Part shown: piece by piece, positions 17,261 through 25,893 of the stretch
Layout of the letters: each line of letters begins with the position of its first letter
How positions within the stretch are numbered: position 1 is the first letter of the stretch
DNA from: Phycisphaerales bacterium
GTDB lineage: Bacteria > Planctomycetota > Phycisphaerae > Phycisphaerales > UBA1924
DNA length: 64,000 bases
Direction of reading: 5' to 3'
Assembly: GCA_028289195.1 (NCBI GenBank)
Contig: JANQQR010000002.1
Location: 62,001-126,000, forward strand
Program-made: the position numbers and the translations under genes
Notes under the pieces: generated by a model
What the model was told of the DNA's origin: nothing
Database searches by the model: none
Seen by the model: only the letters and a program-made list of their open reading frames with translations

Positions 17261-17779
17261 CTACTCCAGGACGTCGTCCGGGCGCAACCCCGCGCGGTTC
17301 CGCTCCTCGCTGCCCGCGTCCGGCTCGCCGTCGCCGCTCCAGTCCAGTCGCGGAGCATCACCCCACATCATCTCCAGGTCATAGTGCGCCCGGGTTTCTT
17401 CCGTGAACAGGTGGGCGACGACGTCGACGAAGTCGATGACGATCCAGCTGGAGTCCTCGCCCTTGATGTTGGAGTTGAACACCCCGAAGTCGAGCTCGTC
17501 GGCCAGTTCCTCGATGTGGAAGCCCGCCGCACGGATCTGGCGCTCGGATGTCCCGGTGGCGATCACGAGGAAGTCGGTGACCGGGCTGCGGCCACGGAGG
17601 TCGATCACGATCGCGTCTTCGCACTTGTCTCCGTCGAGGGACCGCGCGGCTTCGATCGCAAAGCGCTTGGCGAGCGCCAGACGCTCGGGGCTGGGGTTCA
17701 CACTGGCCGAGGGCTCATCCCGCAGCGGGAGGCCGGTCGACGCATCGATCTGTTCTGGGGCGGGTGGGGAGGCTGACAT
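17261..17779 (-). CDS. rsfS: Ribosomal silencing factor RsfS
   Basis: Binds uL14 on the 50S subunit and blocks subunit joining when nutrients are scarce. The 172-residue protein contains DAIVIDLRGRSPVTDFLVIA (about 57-76), TGTSERQIRA, and SSWIVIDFVDVVAHLF, all characteristic of the RsfS/DUF143 family. About 35 extra residues precede the domain and a charged tail follows. ATG at 17779 has no Shine-Dalgarno sequence. A TAGCCT hexamer sits about seven bases upstream, so a leaderless message is conceivable. It lies just upstream of the histidine kinase gene on the same strand and diverges from rpsU. Confidence 0.93.
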   Translation of the reverse strand: MSASPPAPEQIDASTGLPLRDEPSASVNPSPERLALAKRFAIEAARSLDGDKCEDAIVIDLRGRSPVTDFLVIATGTSERQIRAAGFHIEELADELDFGVFNSNIKGEDSSWIVIDFVDVVAHLFTEETRAHYDLEMMWGDAPRLDWSGDGEPDAGSEERNRAGLRPDDVLE

Positions 17780-17843
17780 CGGGAGTAGGCTAGGCCGGGC
17801 GGGCCCGCGCCACCATCCGACGCCCCCTCGGCGCCCCGCTGGG

Positions 17844-17872
17844 TTGCCACCGGGCTCCCTTCCTGCCATAAT
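17844..17872 (+). promoter_or_regulatory. Candidate sigma70 promoter of rpsU
   Basis: TTGCCA (17844-17849) and CATAAT (17867-17872) are separated by 17 bases and point at rpsU, whose ATG is 50 bases downstream. Both hexamers differ from consensus at one or two positions. Confidence 0.55.
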
Positions 17873-17921
17873 GCTCGGCTCGGTCGAGATCTGACCCCCT
17901 TTCCCTTTTGGCGAGTCATCC

Positions 17922-18125
17922 ATGGCGATCAGGATCAAAGCACGTGCCGGCGAGTCCCCCGAGCAGCTCCTCCGCAGGTTCAAGAAGCTCTGCGAGAAGG
18001 AGGGCCTGACGAAGGACGTCAAGCGCCGCGCGTTCTACGAGAAGCCCAGCGAGCGGCGCCGCCGGGCGGCGCGGAAGAGCCAGAAGCGGGTGGCCCCCGG
18101 CGGTCGCTCTGGCGGCCGGCGCTAG
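17922..18125 (+). CDS. rpsU: 30S ribosomal protein S21
   Basis: A 67-residue basic protein matching S21, a late-assembling small-subunit protein near the anti-Shine-Dalgarno region of 16S rRNA. Recognisable parts are the ESPEQLLRRFKKLCEKEGL segment and the basic FYEKPSERRRR block. The extreme C-terminus is Gly/Arg-rich. The ATG is preceded by only a weak GGCGAG element. A promoter upstream and an intrinsic terminator 33 bases downstream mark it as a single-gene transcript. Confidence 0.96.
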   Translation: MAIRIKARAGESPEQLLRRFKKLCEKEGLTKDVKRRAFYEKPSERRRRAARKSQKRVAPGGRSGGRR

Positions 18126-18158
18126 CGCCGGGCTTCAGCGAACCGAATCGAATTCATG

Positions 18159-18186
18159 AGCGGGCCCGGATCGGCCCGCTTTTTCT
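18159..18186 (+). terminator. Intrinsic terminator after rpsU
   Basis: An 8-bp stem AGCGGGCC/GGCCCGCT with a 6-base loop is followed directly by TTTTCTT. It ends the rpsU transcript. Confidence 0.88.
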
Positions 18187-18213
18187 TGCGCCCCCCTGAC
18201 AACTTGCTATCCT
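18186..18213 (+). promoter_or_regulatory. Candidate promoter of the pyrophosphatase gene
   Basis: TTGCGC (18186-18191), 16 bases, then TATCCT (18208-18213), just after the rpsU terminator. The implied leader before the pyrophosphatase ATG is about 160 bases and contains no ORF that I can support. Confidence 0.35.
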
Positions 18214-18378
18214 CCCCGTCCGATCAGTGCCCGCCCGCCGGGGAGGTCGGGGTCGTTGGCGGGTCGCCCGCCGGTCAGGGAGACTCGCTGATTCCGTCGA
18301 TCCAGTGCCCTGACGTGGCGCCCGACGCTGCCACGACAGTCTGACATCCACCTTTGTTTGCTTGGAGAGCCGCCCGAA

Positions 18379-21129
18379 ATGGACACGTTCCCGGTTGTGC
18401 TTGCAGCGTTGAACGAGATCCCCGCCCCGTACTGGGTTGCGCCCATCGGAGCCATCGCGGCTCTGCTCATGGCCCAGGTCTTCACCCGCTCCGTCATGAA
18501 GGAGTCCGAGGGTGACGACGAGATGATCCGGATCGCTCAGGCGGTCCGCGACGGCGCGATGGCCTACCTGACCCGCCAGTACAAGGTGGTCGCGGGCGTG
18601 TTCGTGCTGCTCGTCATCTTCCTTGCGGGGCTGTGGGCGCTGAATCTCCAGCCCGCTCTCTCCATGCTGGGCGTGCCGGTGGCAGGGTTCCTCTCCGGCC
18701 TCTGCGGCTGGTTCGGCATGAAGATGGCCACCAACGCGTCGGCGCGCACGACCTACGCCGCCAAGCAATCGCTCAACTCCGGCCTCAAGGTCGCGTTCCG
18801 CTCGGGCGCCGTGATGGGCCTCAACGTCGTCGGCTTCGCGCTGCTCGACGTGTCGATCTGGTTCCTGCTGCTCAACGGGTTCGGCGACCAGATCGGCCTC
18901 AGCGGCTCGGTCGCCGAGAACGCCACGGTGATGCTCAGCTTCGGCATGGGCGCTTCGACGCAGGCGCTCTTCGCCCGCGTGGGCGGCGGCATCTACACGA
19001 AGGCCGCCGACGTCGGCGCCGACCTCGTCGGCAAGGTCGAGGCCGGCATCCCCGAAGACGACCCCCGCAACCCCGCGACCATCGCCGACAACGTGGGCGA
19101 CAACGTCGGCGACGTCGCCGGCATGGGCGCCGACCTCTACGAGTCGTACTACGGCTCGATTCTCGCGACAATCGCCCTCGGAGCCGCGGCCGCGTTCACG
19201 CTCGCGGACGATGCGGTGGCCACCTCCAACGCGTTCCGCCTCGCGGCGGCCCCGCTGGGCCTCGCGGGCCTGGGCATCTTCTGCTCGATCTTCGGCGTGT
19301 TCACCGTGAAGGCCAAGGAGGGCGCGAACTTCGCGCAGCTCCTCAAAGGCCTGCACACCGGCGTCTACATCGCTTCGGCCCTGATCCTCGTCGCGACGTT
19401 CGGCCTGCTGTTCTTCCTGTTCGGAGGTGACAAGGGCGCCGTCCTCGCCAGCGCCGGCACCACGTGGTGGAAGCTCTCGCTCTCGGTCGTGTTCGGCCTC
19501 ATGGCCGGCAACGTGATCGCCTACGCCACGGAGTACTACACCTCGTACGAGCACGCGCCCACCAAGCGCATCAGCGAGCAGGCCCTCACCGGGCCGGCCA
19601 CCGTGATCATCGCCGGTATCGCCGAGGGCATGAAGTCCACGTGGGCGTCGCTGCTCACCGTGGTCGTCGCCATCATCGGCGCGTTCTCGCTCGCCGGTGG
19701 CTCCGAGAGCTTCCTGATGGGTCTCTACGGCGTCGGCATCGCCGCGGTCGGCATGCTCAGCACGCTGGGCATCACGCTGGCCACCGACGCCTACGGCCCG
19801 ATCGCAGACAACGCCGGCGGCAACGCCGAGATGACCAGCCAGCCGCCCGAGGTCCGCGAGCGCACCGACATGCTCGATTCGCTCGGCAACACCACCGCCG
19901 CGACGGGCAAGGGCTTCGCCATCGGTTCGGCGGCTCTGACGGCTCTGGCTCTGTTTGCCGCGTACGTCCAGGTCGTCCAGACCCAGATCACGACGCAGGC
20001 CGAGACGTTCATCGACAGCGGGTCGTACACCGCGCCGGCGCCGACGACACAGCCGCTCGCCGACGTGACCAGGTCGTTCGCTGTCTACGAGGGGTACGGC
20101 AAGTTCGCGATCGTCACGGGATCGGACGAAGAGCGTGAGGTCGACGGCGCGATGTGGCTGTCGACCACCGGCGGCCACGGCGGGCGTCCCTCGCCGGACG
20201 TGGGCGCGACGTTCGAGGCGCAGCGCGTCGGGAACGGGTACGAGGTCACCATCGTGGAGCCCCACGACGGCCACGACGACATCTACACCCTCAGCCTCGC
20301 TTCCAGCCGCTTCGGATCGATCCAGGACGTCTTGACGTTCTTCGACGTCAGCCTCACGAACCCGCGCGTCCTGGGCGGCATCTTCATCGGCGTCCTCCTG
20401 GCCTTCCTGTTCTGTGCGATGACCATGAACGCCGTCGGCCGCGCCGCATACGCCATGATGGGCGAGTGCCGGCGCCAGTTCGGCAAGATCCGCGAGGCGC
20501 TCCGCAAGGGCGGGATGAGCGAGGAAGACCTCGCCAACCCCGACAACTGGCCCAAGGAAGGCGTCGAACTCGACGGCAAGCACTACCCCGACTACGGCAC
20601 CTGCGTTGATATCTCGACGGCGGGAGCTCAGAGGGAGATGGTTATCCCCGCGATCCTGGCGATCGTGGTGCCCATCCTCGTCGGCCTCACGCTCAGCGTG
20701 CCCGGCGTCATGGGCCTGCTGGCCGGCGGCCTGACCTCGGGCTTCGCGGTCGCGGTCTTCATGGCCAACGCCGGCGGCGCGTGGGACAACGCCAAGAAGC
20801 TCATCGAGAGCTTCGGCAAGATCACCGCCGACGACATGGTCAACAACGCCTCGCAGCGCGAGAAGGTGCCGGCCTCCATCCGCGAGCCGCTTCTGGCCCG
20901 CGCCCAGGAGGCCGTCAACGCCGGTCGCGGCGACGAGATCATCTACGGCAAGGGCTCCGAGGACCACAAGGCAACGGTCGTCGGCGACACGGTCGGCGAT
21001 CCGTTCAAGGACACCTCCGGCCCGTCGCTGAACATCCTGATCAAGCTGATCTCGATCGTGTCCGTCGTGTTCGCCGGCCTTGTCGTGAAGTACGGCCCGA
21101 TCGTCGGCTCGTTGCTCGGGCTGGATTGA
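18379..21129 (+). CDS. hppA: Membrane-bound ion-pumping pyrophosphatase, K+-dependent type, with extra domain
   Basis: Hydrolyses pyrophosphate and pumps H+ or Na+ out of the cytoplasm. Catalytic signatures are DVGADLVGKVE (from Asp211), IPEDDPRNPATIADNVGDNV, and the C-terminal DTVGDPFKDTSGPS. GNTTAATGKG near 503 has Ala where K+-independent enzymes have Lys, indicating K+ dependence. At 916 residues it is longer than typical bacterial enzymes. About 120 hydrophilic residues (roughly 530-650) interrupt the helices after the GNTT helix, on the side predicted to face away from the cytoplasm. Start ATG at 18379 has GGAGAG nine bases upstream. I cannot tell H+ from Na+ specificity by eye. Confidence 0.95.
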   Translation: MDTFPVVLAALNEIPAPYWVAPIGAIAALLMAQVFTRSVMKESEGDDEMIRIAQAVRDGAMAYLTRQYKVVAGVFVLLVIFLAGLWALNLQPALSMLGVPVAGFLSGLCGWFGMKMATNASARTTYAAKQSLNSGLKVAFRSGAVMGLNVVGFALLDVSIWFLLLNGFGDQIGLSGSVAENATVMLSFGMGASTQALFARVGGGIYTKAADVGADLVGKVEAGIPEDDPRNPATIADNVGDNVGDVAGMGADLYESYYGSILATIALGAAAAFTLADDAVATSNAFRLAAAPLGLAGLGIFCSIFGVFTVKAKEGANFAQLLKGLHTGVYIASALILVATFGLLFFLFGGDKGAVLASAGTTWWKLSLSVVFGLMAGNVIAYATEYYTSYEHAPTKRISEQALTGPATVIIAGIAEGMKSTWASLLTVVVAIIGAFSLAGGSESFLMGLYGVGIAAVGMLSTLGITLATDAYGPIADNAGGNAEMTSQPPEVRERTDMLDSLGNTTAATGKGFAIGSAALTALALFAAYVQVVQTQITTQAETFIDSGSYTAPAPTTQPLADVTRSFAVYEGYGKFAIVTGSDEEREVDGAMWLSTTGGHGGRPSPDVGATFEAQRVGNGYEVTIVEPHDGHDDIYTLSLASSRFGSIQDVLTFFDVSLTNPRVLGGIFIGVLLAFLFCAMTMNAVGRAAYAMMGECRRQFGKIREALRKGGMSEEDLANPDNWPKEGVELDGKHYPDYGTCVDISTAGAQREMVIPAILAIVVPILVGLTLSVPGVMGLLAGGLTSGFAVAVFMANAGGAWDNAKKLIESFGKITADDMVNNASQREKVPASIREPLLARAQEAVNAGRGDEIIYGKGSEDHKATVVGDTVGDPFKDTSGPSLNILIKLISIVSVVFAGLVVKYGPIVGSLLGLD

Positions 21130-21172
21130 CGCGCGGGTCCCGCGTCGTCCCCATCAAGGAGGCGGCCTCATC

Positions 21173-22114
21173 ATGAGTGTTCCGATGACCGAGGTCGTGA
21201 GCAAGATCGGCCTCAGGAAGAGCGTGCGCCTCAGCCGTCTGGAGCTGAAGCAGAACTTCGTCAACACCCAGCCGTTCCACGACACCAACGACCAGAGCGA
21301 CGACCGCTGCATCATCATCTGCGGCTCGCCACGCTCGGGCACCACGCTGTTCCGCGAGCACATCGCCCGGCACCCGAACATCGCGTGCGGGCCGGAGCTC
21401 AACTGCCTGACGGACATGGTCAATCCCAAGCGCCTGGCGATGGACTACCAGTTGCCCGTCGAGGACGTTCGGCGTTTGCTGCACGAGAGCACGTCGATCG
21501 TGCGCTTCGTCGAGAAGTTCTGCCGCGACTACTGCGAGAAGCAGGGCAAGACCCGGTGGGCCGAGAAGACGCCCGCCAACGTGCGCCAGCTCCCGCGCCT
21601 CATCCACCAGTTCCCCAAGGGCAGGTTCGTCCACGTGATCCGGGACGGGCGCGACGCGGTCTGCTCGCTGCGGAACCACCCCAAGGTGAGCATCCGCAAG
21701 GGCAAGCCGGTTAATCGCAACGTGAACAACCCGATTTCCCGGTGCGCGACGATCTGGGCCGACCGGGTCGGGCGCGGGCTGCAGGTCCGGGGCCATCCGC
21801 AGGTGGTCGAGGTCAAGTACGAGAACCTGGTCACTGACGCGGAGAACGAGCTGCGCCGCCTGTGCGAATTCCTCGAAGAGGACTTCGACCCGGCGATGCT
21901 CGAGGGATCCGGCGGCGCGAGGGCCGGGCAGAGCGGCTTCATGAACAACGAGATGGCCGCCGCCAAGGTCCACACCAAGAGCTTCGGGCGCTGGCGCCGC
22001 GATCTCACGATCAGCGAACGCAAGGACGTCGCCCGCCTCGGCGGGGCGTTTCTCAAGATCCTCGGGTATGCCGAGGACGATTCATGGATCGATGAGCCGG
22101 TCGAGTCGCGCTAG
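21173..22114 (+). CDS. PAPS-dependent sulfotransferase family protein
   Basis: A 313-residue cytoplasmic enzyme. GSPRSGTTLF (51-60) is the 5'-phosphosulfate binding loop, and FVHVIRDGRDAVCS contains the Arg/Ser of the 3'-phosphate site. KYENLVTD and the C-terminal GRWRRDLT fit the family. It probably transfers sulfate from PAPS to a hydroxyl on a carbohydrate, lipid or peptide; the acceptor is unknown. Planctomycetes carry many such genes. ATG at 21173 has AAGGAGGC nine bases upstream. It follows the pyrophosphatase by 43 bases and may share its transcript; removal of pyrophosphate would help PAPS synthesis, but this link is speculative. Confidence 0.88.
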   Translation: MSVPMTEVVSKIGLRKSVRLSRLELKQNFVNTQPFHDTNDQSDDRCIIICGSPRSGTTLFREHIARHPNIACGPELNCLTDMVNPKRLAMDYQLPVEDVRRLLHESTSIVRFVEKFCRDYCEKQGKTRWAEKTPANVRQLPRLIHQFPKGRFVHVIRDGRDAVCSLRNHPKVSIRKGKPVNRNVNNPISRCATIWADRVGRGLQVRGHPQVVEVKYENLVTDAENELRRLCEFLEEDFDPAMLEGSGGARAGQSGFMNNEMAAAKVHTKSFGRWRRDLTISERKDVARLGGAFLKILGYAEDDSWIDEPVESR

Positions 22115-22123
22115 CGGATCTGC

Positions 22124-23260
22124 TCAGCCACGCTCGGCGATGGGGATGTACGGCGCGTCGTGCGGGCCGATGTAGTCCGCCTTGGGGCGGTAGAGCCTGT
22201 TGTCCGAGAGCTGCTCGATCACGTGGCCGCTCCATCCGCCGAGGCGGCTGATGGCGAACAGCGGCGTGAACAGGTCGAGCTGCAGGCCGATGCAGTGGTA
22301 CGTAGTGGCCGAGTAGAAGTCGACGTTCGGGTAGATGCCCTTGGCCGCGACGGCGTCTTCCATCACCTTCTCGATGGCGAAGCTCTTCTCGTAGAGGTCC
22401 TGGTTGCCAGTGTCCTCGGCGAGCTGCTTGGCGAGCGTCTTGAGGTAGGTCGCGCGCGGGTCGTAGGCCTTGTAGACCCGGTGCCCGAAGCCCATGACCT
22501 TCTCCTTGCGTTCCAGCTTGCCCGTGATGAACGCGTCGGCGTCGGCGACGGTCGGGATCTCGTTGAGCATCCGCATGACACCCTCGTTGGCGCCGCCGTG
22601 CAGCGGGCCGCGGAGCGAGCCGATGGCGGCTGTGAGGGCCGAGTAGACATCGCTCATGGTCGAGATGACCACGCGGGCCGAGAAGGTCGAGTTGTTGAGG
22701 CCGTGGTCGGCGTGCAGGATCAGGCAGACGTCCAGGGCCTTGGCCATGGTCGCCGTCGGCTTCTCGCCGTTGAGCATGTTCAGGAAGTTCTCGGCGATCG
22801 ACAGGCTGCTGTCGGGGGCGACCACCGGAAGGCCGCGCCGGTGGCGGTCGAAGGCGGCCACGATCGCCGGGGCGCAGGCCAGCACGTTGAGAGCCTTGTC
22901 GCGGGCGCTGTCCGGATCGTTCTGGTTCGGATCCGAATCGAACATGGCCAGCGACGAGACCATGGTCCGGAGCATGTGCATCGGTTCGGCCGTCTTGGGC
23001 AGCGTCGTGATGCGCTCCTCGAGCCCGGCGGGAAGCTGGTAGCGGGAGCGGATGTCCTGCGTGAACGCGTCGAGCTCGCTCTGGGTCGGCAGACGCCGGT
23101 TCCACAGCAGGAAGACCGTCTCCTCGAAGGTCGAGTTGCGGGCGAGATCGTCGATCGCGATGCCGACGTATTCCAGGATCCCCTGGGTCCCGTCGATGAA
23201 CGACATCTCGGTCTCGGCGGCAATGATCCCTTCCAGGCCCTTGGGGGCGGTCGTCGTCAT
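22124..23260 (-). CDS. gltA: Citrate synthase (short type II form)
   Basis: Condenses oxaloacetate with acetyl-CoA to open the TCA cycle. At 378 residues it is of the short citrate/2-methylcitrate synthase type. Active-site elements are the substrate-binding HADHGLNNSTF, the catalytic His in GPLHGGANEGV, and the GFGHRVYKAYDPRA block with its Arg and oxaloacetate-binding His. The catalytic Asp is expected in the VDFYSA block. ATG at 23260 follows GAGGAG. Without structure-based comparison a methylcitrate synthase is an alternative, but no propionate genes are nearby and two succinate dehydrogenases are in the window. Confidence 0.93.
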   Translation of the reverse strand: MTTTAPKGLEGIIAAETEMSFIDGTQGILEYVGIAIDDLARNSTFEETVFLLWNRRLPTQSELDAFTQDIRSRYQLPAGLEERITTLPKTAEPMHMLRTMVSSLAMFDSDPNQNDPDSARDKALNVLACAPAIVAAFDRHRRGLPVVAPDSSLSIAENFLNMLNGEKPTATMAKALDVCLILHADHGLNNSTFSARVVISTMSDVYSALTAAIGSLRGPLHGGANEGVMRMLNEIPTVADADAFITGKLERKEKVMGFGHRVYKAYDPRATYLKTLAKQLAEDTGNQDLYEKSFAIEKVMEDAVAAKGIYPNVDFYSATTYHCIGLQLDLFTPLFAISRLGGWSGHVIEQLSDNRLYRPKADYIGPHDAPYIPIAERG

Positions 23261-23428
23261 AAGAGGTCTCGCTCCTCGCCGTCGCGGGGGCATCCCGCGC
23301 GGCCAATTGGTACTTTGCACGTCGTATGACCGCCCGCTCAGAGCTCCCACATGCCCGAGGGGCGGCAGTCCGGCGACTATAAGCGCCGTGTCCCAGCCCT
23401 TCAAACCGCTTTCCGATCGCCCGCTCCG

Positions 23429-24700
23429 ATGCCGGACCCCTCGCTCCAAGCCCCCCCGTCAATCCTGGTCGCCGGGCGTCTGCTGATCGATCCGGAGCGG
23501 GCCCCCGAGCCCGGCTGGATCCTCGTCCGCGACGGACGCATCGAGGAGATTCACTCCGGCGACGCTCCCTCCGAGGCCCCGGGCCTGATCGTCGGCGGGC
23601 GCGACCGGCTGATCTGCCCCGCGTTCACCGACGCGCACTGCCACCTGCCCCAGTTCCCCGTGATCGGCGCCGATGGCCTGGGCCTGCTCGAGTGGCTCGA
23701 GCGAGTGGTGTACCCCGCTGAGGGGTCCTGGGGCCGCGGAGGAGCGCTCGCGGGCGCCCGGCGTGCCGTCGGGGCGATGGCCCGGGAGGGTACAGCGGGG
23801 TTTGCGGCGTTCCTGACAAGCCACGCCGGGCCCGGCGCGGACGTCCTCTCGTGGCTGGAACAGGACTCTCCGATGCGTGCGATCGCCGGACGCGTCGCCA
23901 TGGACCGCAACGCGCCGGATGACCTGATCGCTTCTGATCGCGCGGGCGGGGACCCAGACGAACCGGCCGATCGCGCCGGCGACCCGGGCACGGAGAACCG
24001 GGTGCGCAGGTCGCTCAATCCCAGATTCGCCCCCGCCTGCACCGGCCCGCTCCTGGAGAAGCTCGGCCGTGGAGCGGCAGATCGCTGGGTGCAGACACAC
24101 CTGAGCGAGAGCGTCGAAGAGGTCGAGCTCGTCGGCGCGTTGTTCCCCGACGCGCCGAGCTACACGGAGGTGTACGACGAGTTCGGGCTCCTCACACCCA
24201 GGACATTGCTCGCCCACTGCGTACACCTGACCGATCGTGAGTGGGCCGTGGTCGCGCGCCGCGACAGCATCGCCGTGCATTGCCCGACCGCGAACACGTT
24301 CCTGCGGTCAGGGCGGTTCAATCTCGACAAGGCCCGCGAGTTCGGCGTGCGCGTCGCGCTCGGCTCGGATGTCGCCGCGGGCGCGGACATCGCGATGCCT
24401 CGGGTCGCTCGGGCGATGATCGAGACCGCCAAGCACCGCGCGATGGGCAGCACCGAGCCGGTGTCGATCCCCACTCCCGCTCAGGCGTGGGACATGATCA
24501 CCAGGACGAACGCCCAGGAGCTGGGGTGGTCCGGCTCCGGTGTGATCTCGCGAGCGGCCGCCGCCGACCTTCTCGTGTTGCGGCCGCCGGAGTCGTGGTT
24601 CGACGAGCACTTAATCGGGCGCCTCCTCTACGGCTGGGAGAGCGGATTGATCGAAACCCGCGTTTTCAATGGCGGGATCGTGCGCCCGGATACGATCTAG
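23429..24700 (+). CDS. guaD: Guanine deaminase-like amidohydrolase
   Basis: A 423-residue zinc amidohydrolase. The metal site is visible as DAHCHLPQ, QTHLSES, LLAHCVHL and GSDVAAGAD; NPRFAPACT and HCPTANTFLRSG match guanine deaminases, which convert guanine to xanthine. The related chlorohydrolase/cytosine deaminase families are the alternative. ATG at 23429 is the first start giving a normal amidohydrolase N-terminus; it has no clear ribosome site. A TATAAG hexamer at 23378-23383 could be its -10 element. It begins a plus-strand run with the rhomboid protease and trpF. Confidence 0.82.
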   Translation: MPDPSLQAPPSILVAGRLLIDPERAPEPGWILVRDGRIEEIHSGDAPSEAPGLIVGGRDRLICPAFTDAHCHLPQFPVIGADGLGLLEWLERVVYPAEGSWGRGGALAGARRAVGAMAREGTAGFAAFLTSHAGPGADVLSWLEQDSPMRAIAGRVAMDRNAPDDLIASDRAGGDPDEPADRAGDPGTENRVRRSLNPRFAPACTGPLLEKLGRGAADRWVQTHLSESVEEVELVGALFPDAPSYTEVYDEFGLLTPRTLLAHCVHLTDREWAVVARRDSIAVHCPTANTFLRSGRFNLDKAREFGVRVALGSDVAAGADIAMPRVARAMIETAKHRAMGSTEPVSIPTPAQAWDMITRTNAQELGWSGSGVISRAAAADLLVLRPPESWFDEHLIGRLLYGWESGLIETRVFNGGIVRPDTI

Positions 24701-24715
24701 CCCCCGAGACCGACC

Positions 24716-25882
24716 GTGTTCCTCCCGATTGGCACAGACCGACCGCTGCGGCGCCCGACCCGGATCGTGTACGGGTTGATCGCGGCCAACGTGCTCGTGT
24801 TCCTCGTCGGGCAGGTGTGGTCGAGCCCACGCGCCGATCCCGAGGGCTGGGCGCGGATCTTCCAGACACTCTGGCTCGATCCCGTGCGCTTCCAGTGGTG
24901 GGGCTTGCTCGGCTACCAGTTCCTCCACGCCGATATCTGGCACATCGGCTTCAACATGCTGTTCCTGTTCGTGTTCGGCCCGAACGTTGAAGACCGGTTC
25001 GGGCGGACGGGATTTCTCGGTTTCTATCTGGCCGCGGGCGCGATCGCGGGCGGCGCGCACGCGCTGCTGGAAGTGAGCCCGGTCATCGGAGCCAGCGGCG
25101 CCGTCTCGGGCGTGACGGGCGCCTACCTCGTGCTGTTTCCCAAGACCTATGTCCGGCTGTTCGTGATCTTCTTCCTGATCGGGTCTTTCCAGATCCCGGC
25201 CGCGTGGTTCATCGGGTTCGCGATCGCGCGCGACATTTTCATGGCGTTCGGCTCGGATGGGTATGGCGTGGCCTTCTTCGCCCACCTCGGCGGCTACCTC
25301 TTCGGCGGGTCGATCTCCATGTTCCTGCTGGCGACCAAGCTGCTGGCGCGCGAGCCCTACGACCTGTTCTCGCTCGGACGCCAGGCGCACCGCAGAAGGC
25401 AGTTCCGGGAGCTCACAAGCCGCGGCGGCACGCCATGGAGCGCCGAACTCGACGGGACATCGAAGGTGCGCAAGCAGAAGGACGCGCCCGAGCCCGAGGC
25501 GGATCCCGAATTGCTGGAAGGGCGTGCGCGGCTCAACCGGCACCTCGCGGCGGGGGAGGGCGATCGGGCCGCGGCGCTCTACCTGGAACTGCTCGAGAAG
25601 CACGGGTCGGTCACCCTGTCGAGAGACGCGCAGTGCGCGATCGCGGCCAAGCTCCTCGAGATGGGGAATCATGCCGATGCCGCGGCGGCCTTCGAGGTGT
25701 TCCTCAAGCGTTGGCCCCGCGACCGGGAGCGCGATCACATGCGGGTGCTGCTCGCTCTGGTAAGCGCGCGGTACCTCAACGACCCCGTGCGGGCGTCGCA
25801 GCTCCTCGGAGAGGTGCAGATCGATGCCCTTCCGGAGGCGGAGCAGACGCTCGCAAGAGAGCTCAAGGAAGAGCTCGGATAA
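24716..25882 (+). CDS. Rhomboid-family intramembrane serine protease with C-terminal soluble region
   Basis: A 388-residue protein. Residues 1-225 hold six membrane segments with LHADIWHIGFNML (L1 loop), GASGAVSG (catalytic Ser near 129) and FAHLGGYLFG (catalytic His near 189), the full Ser-His dyad of rhomboids. Residues about 240-388 are soluble, with helical pairs resembling degenerate TPRs (GDRAAALYLELLEK and NHADAAAAFEVFLKRWP). GTG at 24716 starts 16 bases after the amidohydrolase stop. It cleaves membrane proteins within the bilayer; its substrate is unknown. Confidence 0.92.
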   Translation: MFLPIGTDRPLRRPTRIVYGLIAANVLVFLVGQVWSSPRADPEGWARIFQTLWLDPVRFQWWGLLGYQFLHADIWHIGFNMLFLFVFGPNVEDRFGRTGFLGFYLAAGAIAGGAHALLEVSPVIGASGAVSGVTGAYLVLFPKTYVRLFVIFFLIGSFQIPAAWFIGFAIARDIFMAFGSDGYGVAFFAHLGGYLFGGSISMFLLATKLLAREPYDLFSLGRQAHRRRQFRELTSRGGTPWSAELDGTSKVRKQKDAPEPEADPELLEGRARLNRHLAAGEGDRAAALYLELLEKHGSVTLSRDAQCAIAAKLLEMGNHADAAAAFEVFLKRWPRDRERDHMRVLLALVSARYLNDPVRASQLLGEVQIDALPEAEQTLARELKEELG

Positions 25883-25893
25883 GGTCACTGCTC

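Noticed and set aside
18154-20967. A 937-codon open frame antisense to the pyrophosphatase gene
   Set aside because: It is rich in Arg, Gly, Asp and His with no domain, and mirrors the strong G/C third-position bias of the sense gene. The sense strand has clear family motifs throughout.
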